A program made the position numbers and the translations under genes. This document shows, in pieces, positions 1 through 13,500 of a stretch of 64,000 nucleotides of DNA; the first letter of the stretch is position 1; each line of letters opens with the position of its first letter. This DNA comes from Monocercomonoides exilis. Lineage: Eukaryota > Preaxostyla > Oxymonadida > Polymastigidae. The stretch spans positions 622,501 to 686,500 of the forward strand of contig LSRY02000014.1 of assembly GCA_001643675.2 (NCBI GenBank), read 5' to 3'. The notes below the pieces were generated by a model. It saw only the letters and a list, made by a program, of their open reading frames with translations. It did not search any database and was not told the origin of the DNA.

Positions 1-1274
1 AGAAATTTTTATTTGAAAAATTTCGGAATCAAAAATAATATACCAATAATATTGACAGAAATAATATAAAACAAAAATAATCACACACATTCAAATGAAC
101 AAACCTCAGACATTTCAATTATTCCACTCTTTATCAATACGAATTTGTTCGATCAAAATCACGTCAGATTGACTTTGAAAAACAATTCAATTATTTTTTA
201 AAAAATAAGCTTTTATCAAAATTGTCAAACAAGGATAATTTTCGTTTTCACATCCAAGAAAAAAAATTATGTTAATATTTATGACCCTTTTGCATGCGCG
301 AAGAACATCCACTTCAAAAATTTTCGAATAAAAGAACGATTTCAATGATGAAAATTATATACAAAAAAAGAGGACATTTTCATGTCAATTGACAAATAAT
401 TAAAATAGAAGTTCACTTTTTATTTTTTTCACAGACATTGGCTGGAAAAAATCGTTTGAACACTTTCCGACACTCAATCAGTGATAAATTTATCTCCATA
501 ATATTTTTTGAATTAAAAAAATATCAGAAATAGTTAATTTTGAATAATAAGTGATATAGATTTTTTTGATAAACGTTGTTGTGATCTCCTTTAAATGAAT
601 CAATATTTTTTTCCAGTCAGATCAAAAAATTACATATTCGGGGCATATTCCTTTTGTTAATGAAAACCAATGACTTATTCAAATAATTTTCTCCATTATA
701 TCATTATAAGTCTTATTCACTCATTCATAATAAAAAAGAAAATCAAAAAAAATTTATGGGAAAAACGAAAGAAATAATAAAATGGAACAATGTTTTAAAA
801 GCAAAGAAATATTAATTCTTTGATATCCTATTTTGATAAAGCAAACAAAATATGAAGGTTATTCTTTTTGAAAAGTTACATATGTTCCATAACTGGGAAA
901 AAAAATTTATCCATGTTGGATCATTTTTTTGCAAAAAATCCATCAGACTTGATCGCTTTGCAAATAAGAATAATAAAACAAATATTATTCATGTGTATGT
1001 GCATTGTGGAAAAATTTGATAATTTTATTTCCAAAAATTATCAAAAAATTCAATTTTTTTTCTATTCATATATTAATCTTTTTGACTATTCAAAAAAGAA
1101 TGTCCCATTTTTTATGTGAAAAATTTCACACATTTATTCTATTCAAAATACTCAATTGTTTTTTTCTTCTTCAGACATTTTACAAATTGCATTATCACTT
1201 TTTGTCAATTTTTCACTTTATTGTTTCTATTTGTTCTTTTTTGCAAAAATATTAAAGAAATTCAGGTTTTCATT
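1..1274. other. AT-rich intergenic DNA
   Basis: This stretch is strongly A+T rich, with many homopolymer runs and only short spurious open frames of 60-85 codons made mostly of Phe, Ile, Lys and Asn. I see no conserved motif, splice-consistent exon chain or RNA gene. A sequence near 850-875 resembles the terminal repeat of the MITE-like element at 61281-61522 (a shared core around TTCTTTTTGAAAAGT), so an element fragment may lie here. Confidence 0.6.
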
Positions 1275-1800
1275 TGGGTGATTTTTTTTGATATCATAAA
1301 AAAAGATCAAAAATAAAAAAATGAATTCTATTGTGGTATTTATTGATCAAAAAGTTAAATTGATTTTTTGCAAGTATTAAGCTTTTGTTTCTGTTATATA
1401 TATTTGTTTTATTGTTATATTCAAAAAAACACACCTTTTTAATGTTTTTCGTGAAAAAGAATTTTTTGATCAAGTTTAATAAAAATGATACAAAAATTAA
1501 TATTGATTAATCAACAAAACTCATCAAAAAGACAAAAAAAAATATCCTTAACTTGCTTAACAAATATAATAAAAGGGAATAAATATATAAAGAACTTTTT
1601 AAAATGCAACAAATTTGTGAATTTTTTTTATCCGTGGAAAAAGAAATGTGTTTTCCATTAATCCAGCTGAAACCTCATCAAAATGTTCCCTTATCAGTTG
1701 AACAGCTCAACAGAGTCAGCAAACGGAGTTTATATTATTCAGGAAACTGCAGTTTATAAGAACACTTCACTCAACATCGAAACTTCTCTTTAAATTCTAT

Positions 1801-3560
1801 ATGCAAATGCAGTTAAAATTTTCTTCTCAAAAGACAACATCGTTTCCTTCCATTTCCATTCTTCATTTCAAAATTCTCCTTTTGTTCGTTGAGCACTTTA
1901 CCAAAATTCATGCTCTTGCAGCTCATGTGTCGAAATTAACATTAAATTTTCCTAAACCATCATTGTTTTTTTGTAAATGCTATTTCTTCCTCCCTTTCAT
2001 CTTCATCTTCCTCTTTCTCTTGTTCTCCTTTTCGTCTTTGGTCGCTTCCTTCTCATTTTTCTCTCTCTCCATTATCACTCTCATCTCGCGAAACGACAAT
2101 GTTATCCATTACTCTGCAGGCGACTCATTTCGAGCACAAAAATGTTTTCCTTCAATTTTCTCTAAATCTTTCCCCTTTTCTCTCTCTTCCTTCAGTTCTC
2201 AGCAGCATCAAAAGCATTTAAACTATGGCTTATCCAGCGCTTCCATCCATAGCAAAGTTTGGCTCATCCTGAAGACATAATCCTTTCCATTCGCATTACC
2301 TTGCTCTCATCCATATTCGCTCTCAGCGTTATTGCGCAGAACTTCATAGATTTCTCCAGAGTCGTTGAAAAGGAATTTTCTATTGGTCGTTCTGTAGGCA
2401 CTGTCAATTATAGAGAATAAAGATTGCTTCGTAAATTGCAATATTGGATATGAAGAAGAAGAGAAAGAAGTTGATGTGCTTGCAGACGCAGATGTTGAGA
2501 AAGTGAATGGCGTTTCGATAATTTGCTGCTGAATCCTTCTTCGATTTTTGTTTTCAGGCAGAAAATCTGAGCAAAGAGTGGTCAGAATCGTCACAGGCTT
2601 ATTCTTCTCTTTTGTTGTTTTCTTCTTTTCTTTTGCTCCTCTTTCTTTCTGAGCCTTTCTAATGTCTTTGTTAAATCCATTTTCTTCTTCTTCTTCCTCC
2701 TCCTCTTCTTCCTCTTTCTCATTATCGAAGCATTTATCTGTCAGGCACAACGATCCCTTTTCATCTTTGTAACTTACGACTCTCATTTGCACTCCTCTTC
2801 TCATCCTTCTTCTCTCTCTTCCCCTCATTCTCACCACGCACCCGAATCCCCTGGCTAGACACATATGCTGCTGGTTCAGAAGGATGCTCAGTGGCTCAAG
2901 CACATCCTTCGCAGCTGTCCCGCTGTTGCTCGAAAACACATCCGTATTGCATAATCTGGTTTTCCCGTGAATCGCACGAGTGTTCGGTACAGTCACAAGC
3001 GGTGGAAGCGAGAAGGTAAAAAAAGATGAAGGAGAGAAAAAAGACATATCAGATTAAGAGGCAGATCCTGGGCTAGTTACGTAGAGGGGTTTCCATGTGA
3101 ATGAAGAGAAGTCGGTGGCTGGAGATAATGGAATGAAGTGCTTTGACGGAGTTTCAATAAGAGCGGAAGGAGCAGATAATTGGGCGTGTGACAAGGGAGA
3201 AAAAGGATGAGTGGCAATTGAAAAGTGGGATGTGATGTGTTGAGCGCGCAGCTGGGCAGATGAGAGTGTGCTGTCGAATGAGTAAAATATCTGCTGCTGT
3301 TCACTTCTCTACCCCTGCACCTTCTTTTCTGCTGCCTGTGCAAGTCTTGCGTTGAAAGTGTCAATTTGCGATGTGTAAAACTCGTCTTTCTCCTTTGTCT
3401 TCGTCTTCGCCTTTGGCTCTTCCTGCTGTCTCCCTATCCTCTGCTCTGCGCTCAATTTGCTTCTGAAATCCGCCTTCTTTGCCTCTTCCATTTGAACTTG
3501 AACTTCTCTCTCTTCGCTTCTTGGCAGAGAAATAAACCGAGAGGATGAGTGCGATGTGCC
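1801..3560. pseudogene. Decayed or unresolved coding-like region
   Basis: GC content and codon-like composition rise sharply here, but no coherent protein can be assembled. On the minus strand there is an acidic/basic low-complexity frame at 2307-3047 (poly-Glu, Lys-rich and Ser-rich patches) and a helix-forming charged segment at 3309-3491. Other frames on both strands are open but broken by stops and shifts. The charged segment reads like a coiled-coil exon of a real gene. I found no GT-AG chain joining the pieces and recognise no domain. Most likely this is a relic gene inside the candidate element, but an unrecognised multi-exon gene on the minus strand cannot be excluded. Confidence 0.3.
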
Positions 3561-5705
3561 TAGCGGCTCCTTCCTCTTCCCATTAACATTCTTCGCTCAA
3601 ATCACATTCACAACAGTTAGCACAACCTGCATACGGAAGCCGTCGAAGTATTGAAGAAGAGTGGAATACTACTCTGGGGAAGAGGAAAGCAGTTCAGTTG
3701 CACATCCAGCGAAGCTGCAGAATGCATTGATAGTGGCGATGATGTTGTTGAGAGCAGGCAACAAAATAAAAAAATTCTTTGATGATGATATCAAGTTTCT
3801 GATTGAATAGCATAAATGCATTTGAAGATCGATGCTCTGACCAAGCAGGAAGTAATTGATCAACAAAAATGAAGCAGAAAAAATTGAGAGGAAGAAGAAG
3901 GCGAAGAAGAAGGCGAATAGAAGGTGAAGAAGGTGGAGAAGAGGAAGAAGGTGGAGAAGAGGAAGAAGGTGGAGAAGAGGAAGAAGGTGGAGAAGATGAT
4001 GACTACGAAGACGAAGATCAAGTGAAAAAATGTGAATATTTGTGGTAATAGAGAAATGTGCAATCAGTTAAATAACATTTCAGAAGAAGACGACGAGGAC
4101 GCTTTGTGTGATATCGTTGGTTGGCCAAAACGTCTCATTTGAAGTATAAACTTCAGATTGGTTAAGAAAATTCAATCACAATTTTTGTGACGAACAGTTT
4201 GTGGAAATCAACATTGCTATATTTTTCCAAAGTAAATTCACTTTCTTTTCGCATTTTCCTCTCCTTTCCCCTCAAAAATCGAAAATGTTAAAAGCTCTCA
4301 GTTTTTTTTTCTTTGTTATTTTCCTCTTCCATTCAGCTCACAAACTTCTCAGAATATACCAATTCCCTCCTTTTTTCAGCATTCCCATTTTCATCCCAAA
4401 AATCTTATCCTCTCACAAAACATATCCCTCTTCCATTTGAAAGCTTCACAATAGTCCTCTTCTTTCCAGCTTTTTCACTATTTTATTTCTTTTCAAATTC
4501 CATTTCTCCAATCAACAATAAGCATTTCTTCATCATCCTCAGCCTCTTCTTTATATATTTACTTATTTTTCTTCTTTTAATCTCCACCCACTCTTCCCCA
4601 CCCCTTTGTCTCCATATTTCTTTCATTCAAAAGCCACTCTCGAAACATAAACATTCTAAATAAACACCCAACTCCCAAACTTTGCAACGAAAAATAAACT
4701 TCCATCCCCTCTCTGCTACATATCCCTCCTGTACCAGATGTTGATGAGATAAACACGATATATTGTTTGGGTGGTTGAAAACATTTTTTAAGGGGTTGAT
4801 CATAGCAAAAACTGAAAAAACACATCCTGGCAGGCATCACACTGTAAGTGAGCTGAGAAGACACTCCAAAAAGATAAGCAATAAATTTTGGTGAGATTCA
4901 TGCAATGTTGTATTCAACCATTCAGAAGTTGAAGCTTTGAGGGGTGTTTTGAAAATGATGATGGCTGTGGAGATGAAGCTGTTTGGCAAAAGGCAGTCGA
5001 AGGGCAGTTTGGTCTTTATTTATTTATCTTTATATGAATATTTATCCGTTGAATGTTTTTGTGTTTCTTTCAGGGCAGGAAGTGGAAATGAATGAAAATG
5101 AATGAAAGCGAGATATCTCGTTAAGAAGGGTGAATATTGGATTGGGAGACAGGATTTATATCGAAAGTGTGCATGAAGAAGGGATTTGGTATGAAATTGG
5201 AGATGTATATTTCTGAAGAAGCTTATTGGATAAGAAAATAAGCAAAAACCTCATTCTTTTTTTAAAGGAACAAGAAATCGAAGCATTTGAGAAAGAAAAG
5301 ACTTCTGGAAATGATTATTGATGAATTGGTTTCTTAAACTTTGGAAATTGATTGAATTCATTTGTTATTTGTCGATTCCACTCAATCATATTTTTCTCAT
5401 TTTCAATAACATAATTTATTTAATTTTTCAAAATAATGTAACTAAATAAATAAAGATAATCATTGTGGGCATGTTGTATTAAAGATTGAGCGTGTATTTT
5501 GAACTGTTTAATGAAGTTTTAATATTTTTTGGGAAATATTTTATTTATTTTTCCAAATTTTGAAATAAAAACTATTTGTTTCTAATTAAATATTACTAAT
5601 TAATTATAACAATAACATATAAAGCAACGCTTTTACGAAACGGACAACTAAATATAATGATCAACTTTAACCTTAATGAAAAAATTTTTTGATCAAACGT
5701 CGGAA
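3561..5705. other. Coding-like fragments without a resolvable gene
   Basis: Apart from the tandem repeat, this stretch holds short open frames on both strands, Phe/Ser/Leu-rich on plus and mixed on minus. Several look like eroded coding sequence, for example around 3660-3800 and 4920-5060 on plus. None has a recognisable domain, start or splice structure. From about 5350 onward the DNA returns to the AT-rich background. Confidence 0.4.
3932..3994 (+). repeat. 18-bp tandem repeat
   Basis: Three perfect copies of an 18-bp unit (GGTGGAGAAGAGGAAGAA) are followed by a partial copy. Read on the plus strand it would encode Gly-Gly-Glu-Glu-Glu-Glu repeats, continuing into an acidic stretch that stops near 4050. 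A short open frame from an ATG near 3870 spans it (basic then acidic), but no supporting exons were found. Confidence 0.8.
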
Positions 5706-5734
5706 TTTTTTATGATATCAAAAAAAATCACCCA

Positions 5735-7502
5735 TTTGTGCAATCTTTTCAATGTAAATTTTCAAAAACCTTTAAAATAAATTTATATCCAATTAGAGAA
5801 ATATCACATTGAACATTGAATTTGCTCATCTTTTTGATTCTTTGAGCAAAAATGTCAAAAGTGCAAATTGTGATTTTGATTCAACGGAAGCAGTACACGT
5901 TAATTTTGATTTGCCGGTTTTGTTTCAGATTGCTAACAGAACAAAGACACTAATTCATGATGAAGTCAAGAAAAAAATACATCGCTTCAGAAGACTGTTT
6001 TGGAAAAAAATGATTTTAAATAATTCATTAAGTTAGGCTTTCAACGAAATATTTGATACTTCATTCGGGTCAATTATTTGAAGAAAAAAGATATTCATTA
6101 TAAATCTTATTATTGTTAATTTTTAAAACATATTTTAAGAATTTTTCATGGTTGAGTTTTTTGAAAGTTCTTTGAATGTTTTTTATTTTTTATTTTAATT
6201 TTTAATTTTTAATTTAATTTTCATTTTTTTCAAGTTTTATATATCAACTGAATGATTTTGTTTCCCCTTTAATTTGCATCATTGAAAAGTTACATCATCA
6301 TAAATCGATTTCATTTTCATTTTCAGCAAAAATTGACCCATTGTATTTTTCTTACACATATAAAAACACATTTTTCTTAACTAAAAAAAAAGATTCAAGA
6401 CAGCAAAGTTTCGTTATTACATATGAAAATTTACTGGTCCACCAAATTTCATGATTTATTTTTATGTAAGTTGTTTTAAATGACAATACTTACATAAAAT
6501 TGAATATATTACTATAACAGCGTAATGAATCCACATCATAATACAACAGCAATATTTATAAGTTCGAAGTTGCTATTTGCAAATGGTGTGCTTTGGATGA
6601 AAGACATTTCTTTTATTTTATTTTTCCATTTTCGAGAACTGATTTCATAATAAATGAACCGCCCAGCACCAGAACAATCAATTTCCACAAGCGATATTTT
6701 GCAAACCATTGATACATAGTGATAAATGACATTTATTACGAAAATTGCAATCGATTTATTTGCGAAAGCGGAGATGCGAGTGAAGAAAATATGATTCTGA
6801 AAAAGAAGACGATTCCTTGATAAAAACAGGTTTTCTATTTTGAATTGAGTTGAACATGAAGTATAACGTGAAAATGCACCACCATCGAAAGAGTATCAGG
6901 AAGAAAGAGATTGATGAATAACATTGATAAGAAAGAAAGAACAAAAAATTGACAATTGATCAATGTGAAAGTTTCCATTCAACAGAATCATTACAAATAT
7001 CGTGCAATTTAAGTCCAACAGCCTATTTTATTTTTTTGTTAACGGTTGACTTATCAAATAATGAAGAAAATCAGAAGAAAATAAACGAAAGAGACTTTTG
7101 GGGAATATGTGGCAGAAATTTTGAACAAGTTTGATCGTCAAACATATCTTTTTAATTTTATTTTATTTTATTTTATTTTATTTTATTTTATTTTATTTTA
7201 TTTTTATTTTTTATTTCGCAATTAACGATTGGACCGTTATTTAGAGCATCTTTTGAGTAATTTCACGAAAATTGTGTAAATTGTTGCATTTACACAGAAA
7301 TGACCATTTTTGCCTTCTGATCTTCTGTGAAAATCTTCAATATATTTGTTCTGCAAAAACCAAACAGGATATAAAATTTTTGGAAAAATAATTTTTATCA
7401 GAGCAAAAACTTAATATATGATTTTGATCTTGGCAGAAAATATTGATTGTTTGGAGAGAAGGTATTTTCTTCTATCTGAGACGGGGCGAGAAGCAGTTAT
7501 CG
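5735..7502. other. Intergenic region upstream of giant gene A
   Basis: AT-rich DNA. A 75-codon plus-strand frame at 5809-6036 has a mixed composition less biased than its surroundings, but no family is recognisable and no neighbouring exon was found, so it is not called as a gene. The last 300 bp before the gene A start codon presumably hold its promoter. No conserved element was identified. Confidence 0.5.
7149..7215. repeat. (ATTTT)n microsatellite
   Basis: About twelve tandem copies of the pentanucleotide ATTTT, slightly imperfect at the 3' end. It lies about 300 bp upstream of the gene A start codon and is a likely length-polymorphic marker. Confidence 0.9.
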
Positions 7503-10500
7503 ATGATTATTGTTCTTTTCTATTTAATTCTCATGAGCTGCTCAACAGAAAGTCCAAAATCCGACTGTCAAGGTCAAAATTCAATAAAGACTGAAAACAT
7601 TGATTGCTTTGAAAAGCAAAGTCATGTGAATCCCTTTTTATCAAATAGCATTAAATATAAGTGCGGGATTGATGGATCTTCATTTGCAAAAGAGGTTGGA
7701 AAAACAAAAGGAAATTATCATCAAAAGTTGACTTATAGTCAGATAACTTCGTTGCTTGGCTTGACAAACACTTCACTGACAACGCAGAAGATTCATTTTG
7801 ATCAGAGCAGCGTTCATTCAATTATTGATGCTGGAAGGCAGTCGCTTGTTTTTATTGATCAATGTGCGATAGCCATTTCGTGCTGTTCTGAGTCAAATAT
7901 GTTCAGGAGCTCTGCCAGCACATTTCTCATCAAAAACTTGACACTTCTTTCATTGGTACCAATGGAATGTGTTTCTGCACTTGTTGGCCCTGGAAATCGG
8001 TTGCCCGTTGAAACTCAAGAAAATGATGTGAACATTCTTGAATCGTCATTTATGTCATTTACGCTGACTGAGATTCCATTTGTGTCATCTGTGCCTTCTT
8101 CGATAATAGCAATCGTTCATTCAGATTTTGTCAACGTGACTGCAACAGGACCAAGAGATTTTCGAACAGCTGGTGATAAGTGTTGTTGCTTGGCGATTAT
8201 TCACTCTTGCAGTTTCACAGAGGTGGATAATGTTCTGGATGGAGAAATAGTGAGTTCGATAAATGGACCATCTGCGATGGATGCATTTAACACTTCGTTC
8301 GCTCGTTGTAGGAAAACAGGAAATGACTTAAAGATTGAAGGAAACGTAACAATGAAGAAGCAAGATCTTGGAGAGAGAAATGACATTCTGCAATTCATTG
8401 CATGCGAATGGCACAACACTTCATCAGCCTTTACAAATGAATCAGTTTCTGATAGCAATACAGAATACTCTGGAGGGGCAATCGGAATTTATGGGGGAGA
8501 TAGTTGCTCAGTAATTGTTGAAGATTGCTTGTTCGACACATGTACTTGTCAGAGATATGGAGGAGCAATCATGGTATATTGTGGGAAGAGTGTTCAATGG
8601 AAAGGAAATGTGTTTGAAAAATGCAAATCACATAATTATGGTGGAATTACTCTGCTGTTTAATATCAAAAAATGCACATTTATTGAAGATTGCGTTTGCC
8701 GAAATACATCTGCGAGAGCGTATGGTGGCGGCTTAAGAATTCAAGCATGCCGCTCAACAGGCTGTGAAGAAGACGGACCAATTGTTAGCAGATGCTATTT
8801 TGATACATGCGAATGTGAAACCAGTGTTGGAGGTGCAATAATGTATTACGACTTATCATTCACAATGAAAACAAGCGAATGCACTTTCAAAAATTCAAAG
8901 GGATTTTTTGGAGGGGGTATTTATTTCAATATAACCAAGAAAGTGATTATAAATTACCAAATGATTGCCTTTTCTTTCTTTCACAATAACTTAGCGAATG
9001 GAAAAATGGGAAATGATGTTTTCATAAATGATAGCTTCTCTGTAATTGGGGAGAATTTCATTTTGTGTGTTTCTTCTTTTTCAACAAGAGCAGAAGGCAA
9101 CAGAGTGTATCACTCAGCACTTGGAGAAAAAAACAGTTGGCTTCCGAATGGGATACTGGAACGTTTTGTGAGAAAAGATGGGGTTGACAAAGATTTATGT
9201 GGCATTGATGAGGGTTCTGCGTGCCAGTCGATAGAATATGCAGTAGAGAGCTTTTCAGATTCTGGAGAACAGCGATTGAAGCTGCTGGAGAGTGTGTTTT
9301 CACCAAAAAGGGGAGTTTCTAGACCTTTGAGGGATATCGTTGTGAGAGGCGTTGCTCAGGAGCAGTGTGTGATCAAGACCGGAAATCTTCCTGGCCAGTT
9401 CTTGTTTGAAGTGTCGAGAGGATCGCTGTTGGGGTCGAATTTCAGTGTGGAGCATTCAGCAGCAAAGCAAGATATGACACTCTTTGCAGTGAGCTCAGTG
9501 GGAAAGATGAAACTGAACAGAATGAAGCTGTTTGCATCTGAAGATCATGAATCTGGTCTGCCATTCACATCCCCGCTGATTATATGCTCAGGAGATGGAA
9601 CACTGAATGTGGACGAGCTTCAGATAAGTGGATACTTCTTGAGTAATTGCTCTGTGTTTAATTCGCTGGTGGGAGGCATTGAGCTGAAGAATGTGATGGT
9701 TGAGAACCTCCAGAGGCTTCATGGAAACGGAAGTGTTGCCAGTGAGGTGGTTGGAAGCGGAAAAATGGTTGACCTGAACAATGTGTCACTGAACAATTGC
9801 AGCTGCCAAGAAGGAGACGGTGGGGGATTTTGTATTCGAGTGAAGAGAGGAGGTTCATTGAGGGTGGGGAACTGGAGCAAAACAGCTTTGAAACAGTGCA
9901 GTGTGGCAGACGAGGAAACAAAGAAAGGAAAAGGGGGAGGGATGATGATTTGTGTGGAAGATGGAGGAGGGGATATTATTCTTGGGGATGTGCAGTTCAG
10001 TGGATGCTCAGGTTGGTGGGGAAGGAATCTGTTTGTGGAGGCGAGGGAATTGTCGAGGGTTGTGAGCAGCACGAGTGTGTTGTTTGGCACAACAAAGATG
10101 GAAGACAAAGATATGATGGGAATGGAGGATGGATGCGGAGAAGAGGCTGTGCCACTGCTGGCATATTTTGCTGTGTTTAGAGGAAGTGGATATGTGGGAG
10201 GAAGTGGGATGAGGGACTTCAGTGGATGCGGAACCAAGGATTATCCCTGCCGCACAATTGGAAAAGCAGTTCGCTTGCGATTTGGAGAAGGAAAGAGAGC
10301 AATTGTGGTGCAAGAAGGGTTTGTGTGGAAGGAAGAGACGGTGATGGGAAATGAAGAGTGGGAGTTGAAAAGTGTGAGGGAAAGAACAGCTGTGCGAGTG
10401 GAGTGTCCAGAGATGCTCGGTGGGAAAGCAGTGATTGTGAGCCAAATGAAAACGTCAATGACAAACATTCGATTTCAGCTGGCTCCATTTCAGGGTTCAA

Positions 10501-13500
10501 GTGAGAAGGTGTATGTGGAGTGCCAAGCAGGGAGCATGCTATTGTCGTATTGTGAAGCAGAGATGGCAGAGAGTGGAGATGAGCTGATGAACACTTTTGC
10601 AAAGGCAAGTGGGGGACTGCTGAAATTTGTGAACTTCAAGATGAGAAACGTTGTCTTTGGAGATATTTCAGCGATTATTGGTGTTGAGAGTGAAGCTGGA
10701 ACAGAGCTGATGATGGAGAATTGCTTGTTTGATTCAGTGGAATTGGGCGGAGGATGTGCTGTGAGTGCGAGCAATGTGAATATGATGAATGCAACAAAAA
10801 GCAATTTCACAAGCATCACTCGTGCAACTGGAGATGGAGGAGGGATGAGTGTGGTCGCGCGTGGAGAGACTGGATTGCATTCTGCACTCATTGAAGAGTG
10901 CATGTTCAATGCTTGCTCAGTGAATGAAAATGGAAAGGGAGGAGGAGGGATGCACTTGCACATTGCAAAGGCGGGTGTTGTGAAAGTGAACAAGTGTTCA
11001 TTTTGCTTATGCACAGCAACAGCTGCACCTGGAAAGGGATTGGGGGGAGGGATTCTGATTGAGGTGGATGATGCTGATGCAAACTTTGTGGTTTCTTTGC
11101 CATCATTTGGCGAAGGCGGAGCGAATAGTGCAGAATATGGAAATGATCTGTTTATGGAATCACCAAATCTGACAGAGAGTGTGATTGAAGAAAGATTTCC
11201 ATTTGGAAAATCCATGCAGTTGTCTGAAGTGGATGGGATGAGAGGCTTTGATGGGGCTGATCGTCTGAATGCCATACCACTTGTGTTCTTGCTGCACAAT
11301 GTGGGAAGCACGATTTCCGCATCCTCGACGAATGGACTGGATGCGGCTGGATGCGGCTTTGTTGAGTATCCGTGCAGAACAGTGGGATATTCGTTCCAGA
11401 GGCAGAAGGAGCAAGAGAAAGATGTGGAGGTTGTGGGTACATTTGAGCTGAACGAGAGTGTTTCTTTGAGCCACGAGAAAGGGTGCTTTGTTCATGGAAA
11501 AAGTGAAATGAGCGAAGTGATTGTGCATGGAAGCGCCTCTGGTGAAACAGGGCTTCTGCATATGAAAGGAAATGTGCAGCCGAATTCTTGTGTGAAGCTG
11601 TTGTTATTTTCTGTTCCCGGATCTGTCCAGGAGCATGAGGCGCTTTTCAGCCAAGAAAGCAAGGGGACAATGAGAATTGAGAATTGCTCATTTCGATCTC
11701 AGAACGAAGGTGCAACACACACATTTTGTATTGTTGTTGCGAGCAATGGAAAGACAGAGCTGGCGTTTGTGACAGTTGACAATATGTGTTTTTCAGGGAG
11801 TCAACTGATGAGGATAGATGGAGCAGCAGCTGTGGATATTGCGAATATGAAATCTGTGAATGCCACAACCTCGTCCGAAACGGGATTGGTGTATGTCTGC
11901 GGAGCAGAAGCTCGACTGAATGTTATGAATTCTGTGTTTGATAATGAAGGGTCAGGAAAGGAATGCAGGATTATCAATTCATGTGGAGCCAAAGGTGTTA
12001 TATTGGAAGAATGTGTGCTTAAATCAGGAATCGTGAGAGGAAAGAACGGATCAGCTGTGTGTTGCGTTGTGGGTGAGGAACAAATATTGAAGATAGTTGG
12101 AGGAAACTTCGAGAGCTGTGAAAGCGCAGGGGGAAATGGAGGAGGAATATTTGTGAAAGTGAAGGCAGGAGGTTTGGCAGAGTTGGGAAGCACTTCATCT
12201 GTGCAGGCTATTGAGTGTTCAGATTGCCATGCAGAAAGTGTGGAGGATAGTGGAGGGCGTGGAGGAGGGATGTATTTATCTGTTGATGATGAGGTGAAAG
12301 CATTCTACATTCAGAATGCGGTGTTTGATGGATGCAGCGCAGCAAGAGGAGGGAATTGGGTGTTTGTGGAAGGCAAAGAGCTAAAGAGGATTGTGAATGG
12401 AACGACAATTGGATTTGAGTTTGAGAAGGCAGTTGAGATTGCGAGGTTGGATGATGTTGGAGGGTGTGAGTTGAGTGCAGTGGAGCAAGTGATCCCGCTG
12501 GCAGTGCTGTTTCGAGGGATGCCAGCTGTGGGATGTGTGGGTGGAAGTGGGATTGATTATGAAGTTTGCGGATTCAAAGATTTTGCATGCAAAACGATAG
12601 AACATGCGGGAAGTGTGCTTTTTGGGAAGAAGAATGCAACATTGAAGCTGCAGAGCTCATTCGTGTTTGAGAAAGATATTATTTTGGATGCACAACCGAT
12701 GGATATTTGCGGAGAAGCGAACGGCACTCTGATCAAAGTGAATGAGGATGAAAATGGGATCGGGAAAGGAATGATTGAAACACAGCAAGATATCAGGTTG
12801 CATGGAATGGTATTTCGGCTGCCGCAATCAGAAGGAGATGGAAGAGAAAAATGGATGATGTGTTGCAGTTCAATGAGTCTGACGATTGAAGAGTGCCACT
12901 TTGTGAATGAAAGTGGTGTTGTTGGGATGGGGATTGTGGCTGTTTCAGGAGGCAGAATGGAAATGACACATTGCAGAATTGAGGGGTGTGTGTTTGTGAA
13001 GGCAGGAGTTATATTGTTTGATGGAAATGAGGCTGAAGGAGTGCTGGATGGTGTTTATATGAGAAATGTGGGAGTCAGCGAAGAAGGGAGTGTTGTGAGA
13101 GCAAAGGCAGGAGGAAATATTGAGATTGCAAACAGCGAATTTCGAGAAAGAAATGAGACAGATGGAAATGTGATCAGAGTGGAAGGAGATATCAGCGTGG
13201 GGATGAGGAACAGCACATTTTCTGGGTTGAAGCGAGGAGCAGGAAATGGAGGAGCGATTGATGGAAAAGTTGGGGAAGCAGAGAGGGTGGAGATTGTGAA
13301 CTGCACATTGGAGCACAATGGATGTGATGCTGGAGGGTCACGAGGTGGAAGTGTGCTTGTGGAAGTGGATGATGGAGGGTATTTTGGATTTGATGAAAAC
13401 ACTGTGAACCGCAGTACAGTTCCATCGGGAAGTGGACTTGGAGGAGGGCTGTATGTGAACTTGTGGGGAACTGGATCAGAATACTCGATGAAGAAGATCG

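Larger units (their letters stand above)
1275..5734. mobile_element. Candidate 4.46-kb element bounded by 29-bp perfect terminal inverted repeats
   Basis: Positions 1275-1303 and 5706-5734 are perfect 29-bp inverted repeats beginning TGGGTGATTTTTTTTGAT. Just inside, both ends also share a GATCAAAAA-like motif. The enclosed region is clearly more GC-rich than its flanks between about 1.8 and 5.3 kb. The same terminal signature (GGGTGATYYTTTTTGA) recurs at other elements in the window, at 61281/61522 and near 37985 and 57885. No intact transposase frame is visible inside, and no clear target-site duplication was found. It could be one decayed DNA transposon, or two independent small elements that happen to face each other. 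Confidence 0.4.

Noticed and set aside
7443-7502. Upstream extension of gene A to 7443
   Set aside because: The codon at 7443 is TTG, and the first ATG in frame is 7503, which also begins the signal peptide. Likewise gene B starts at ATG 34014, not at the TTG at 34023.
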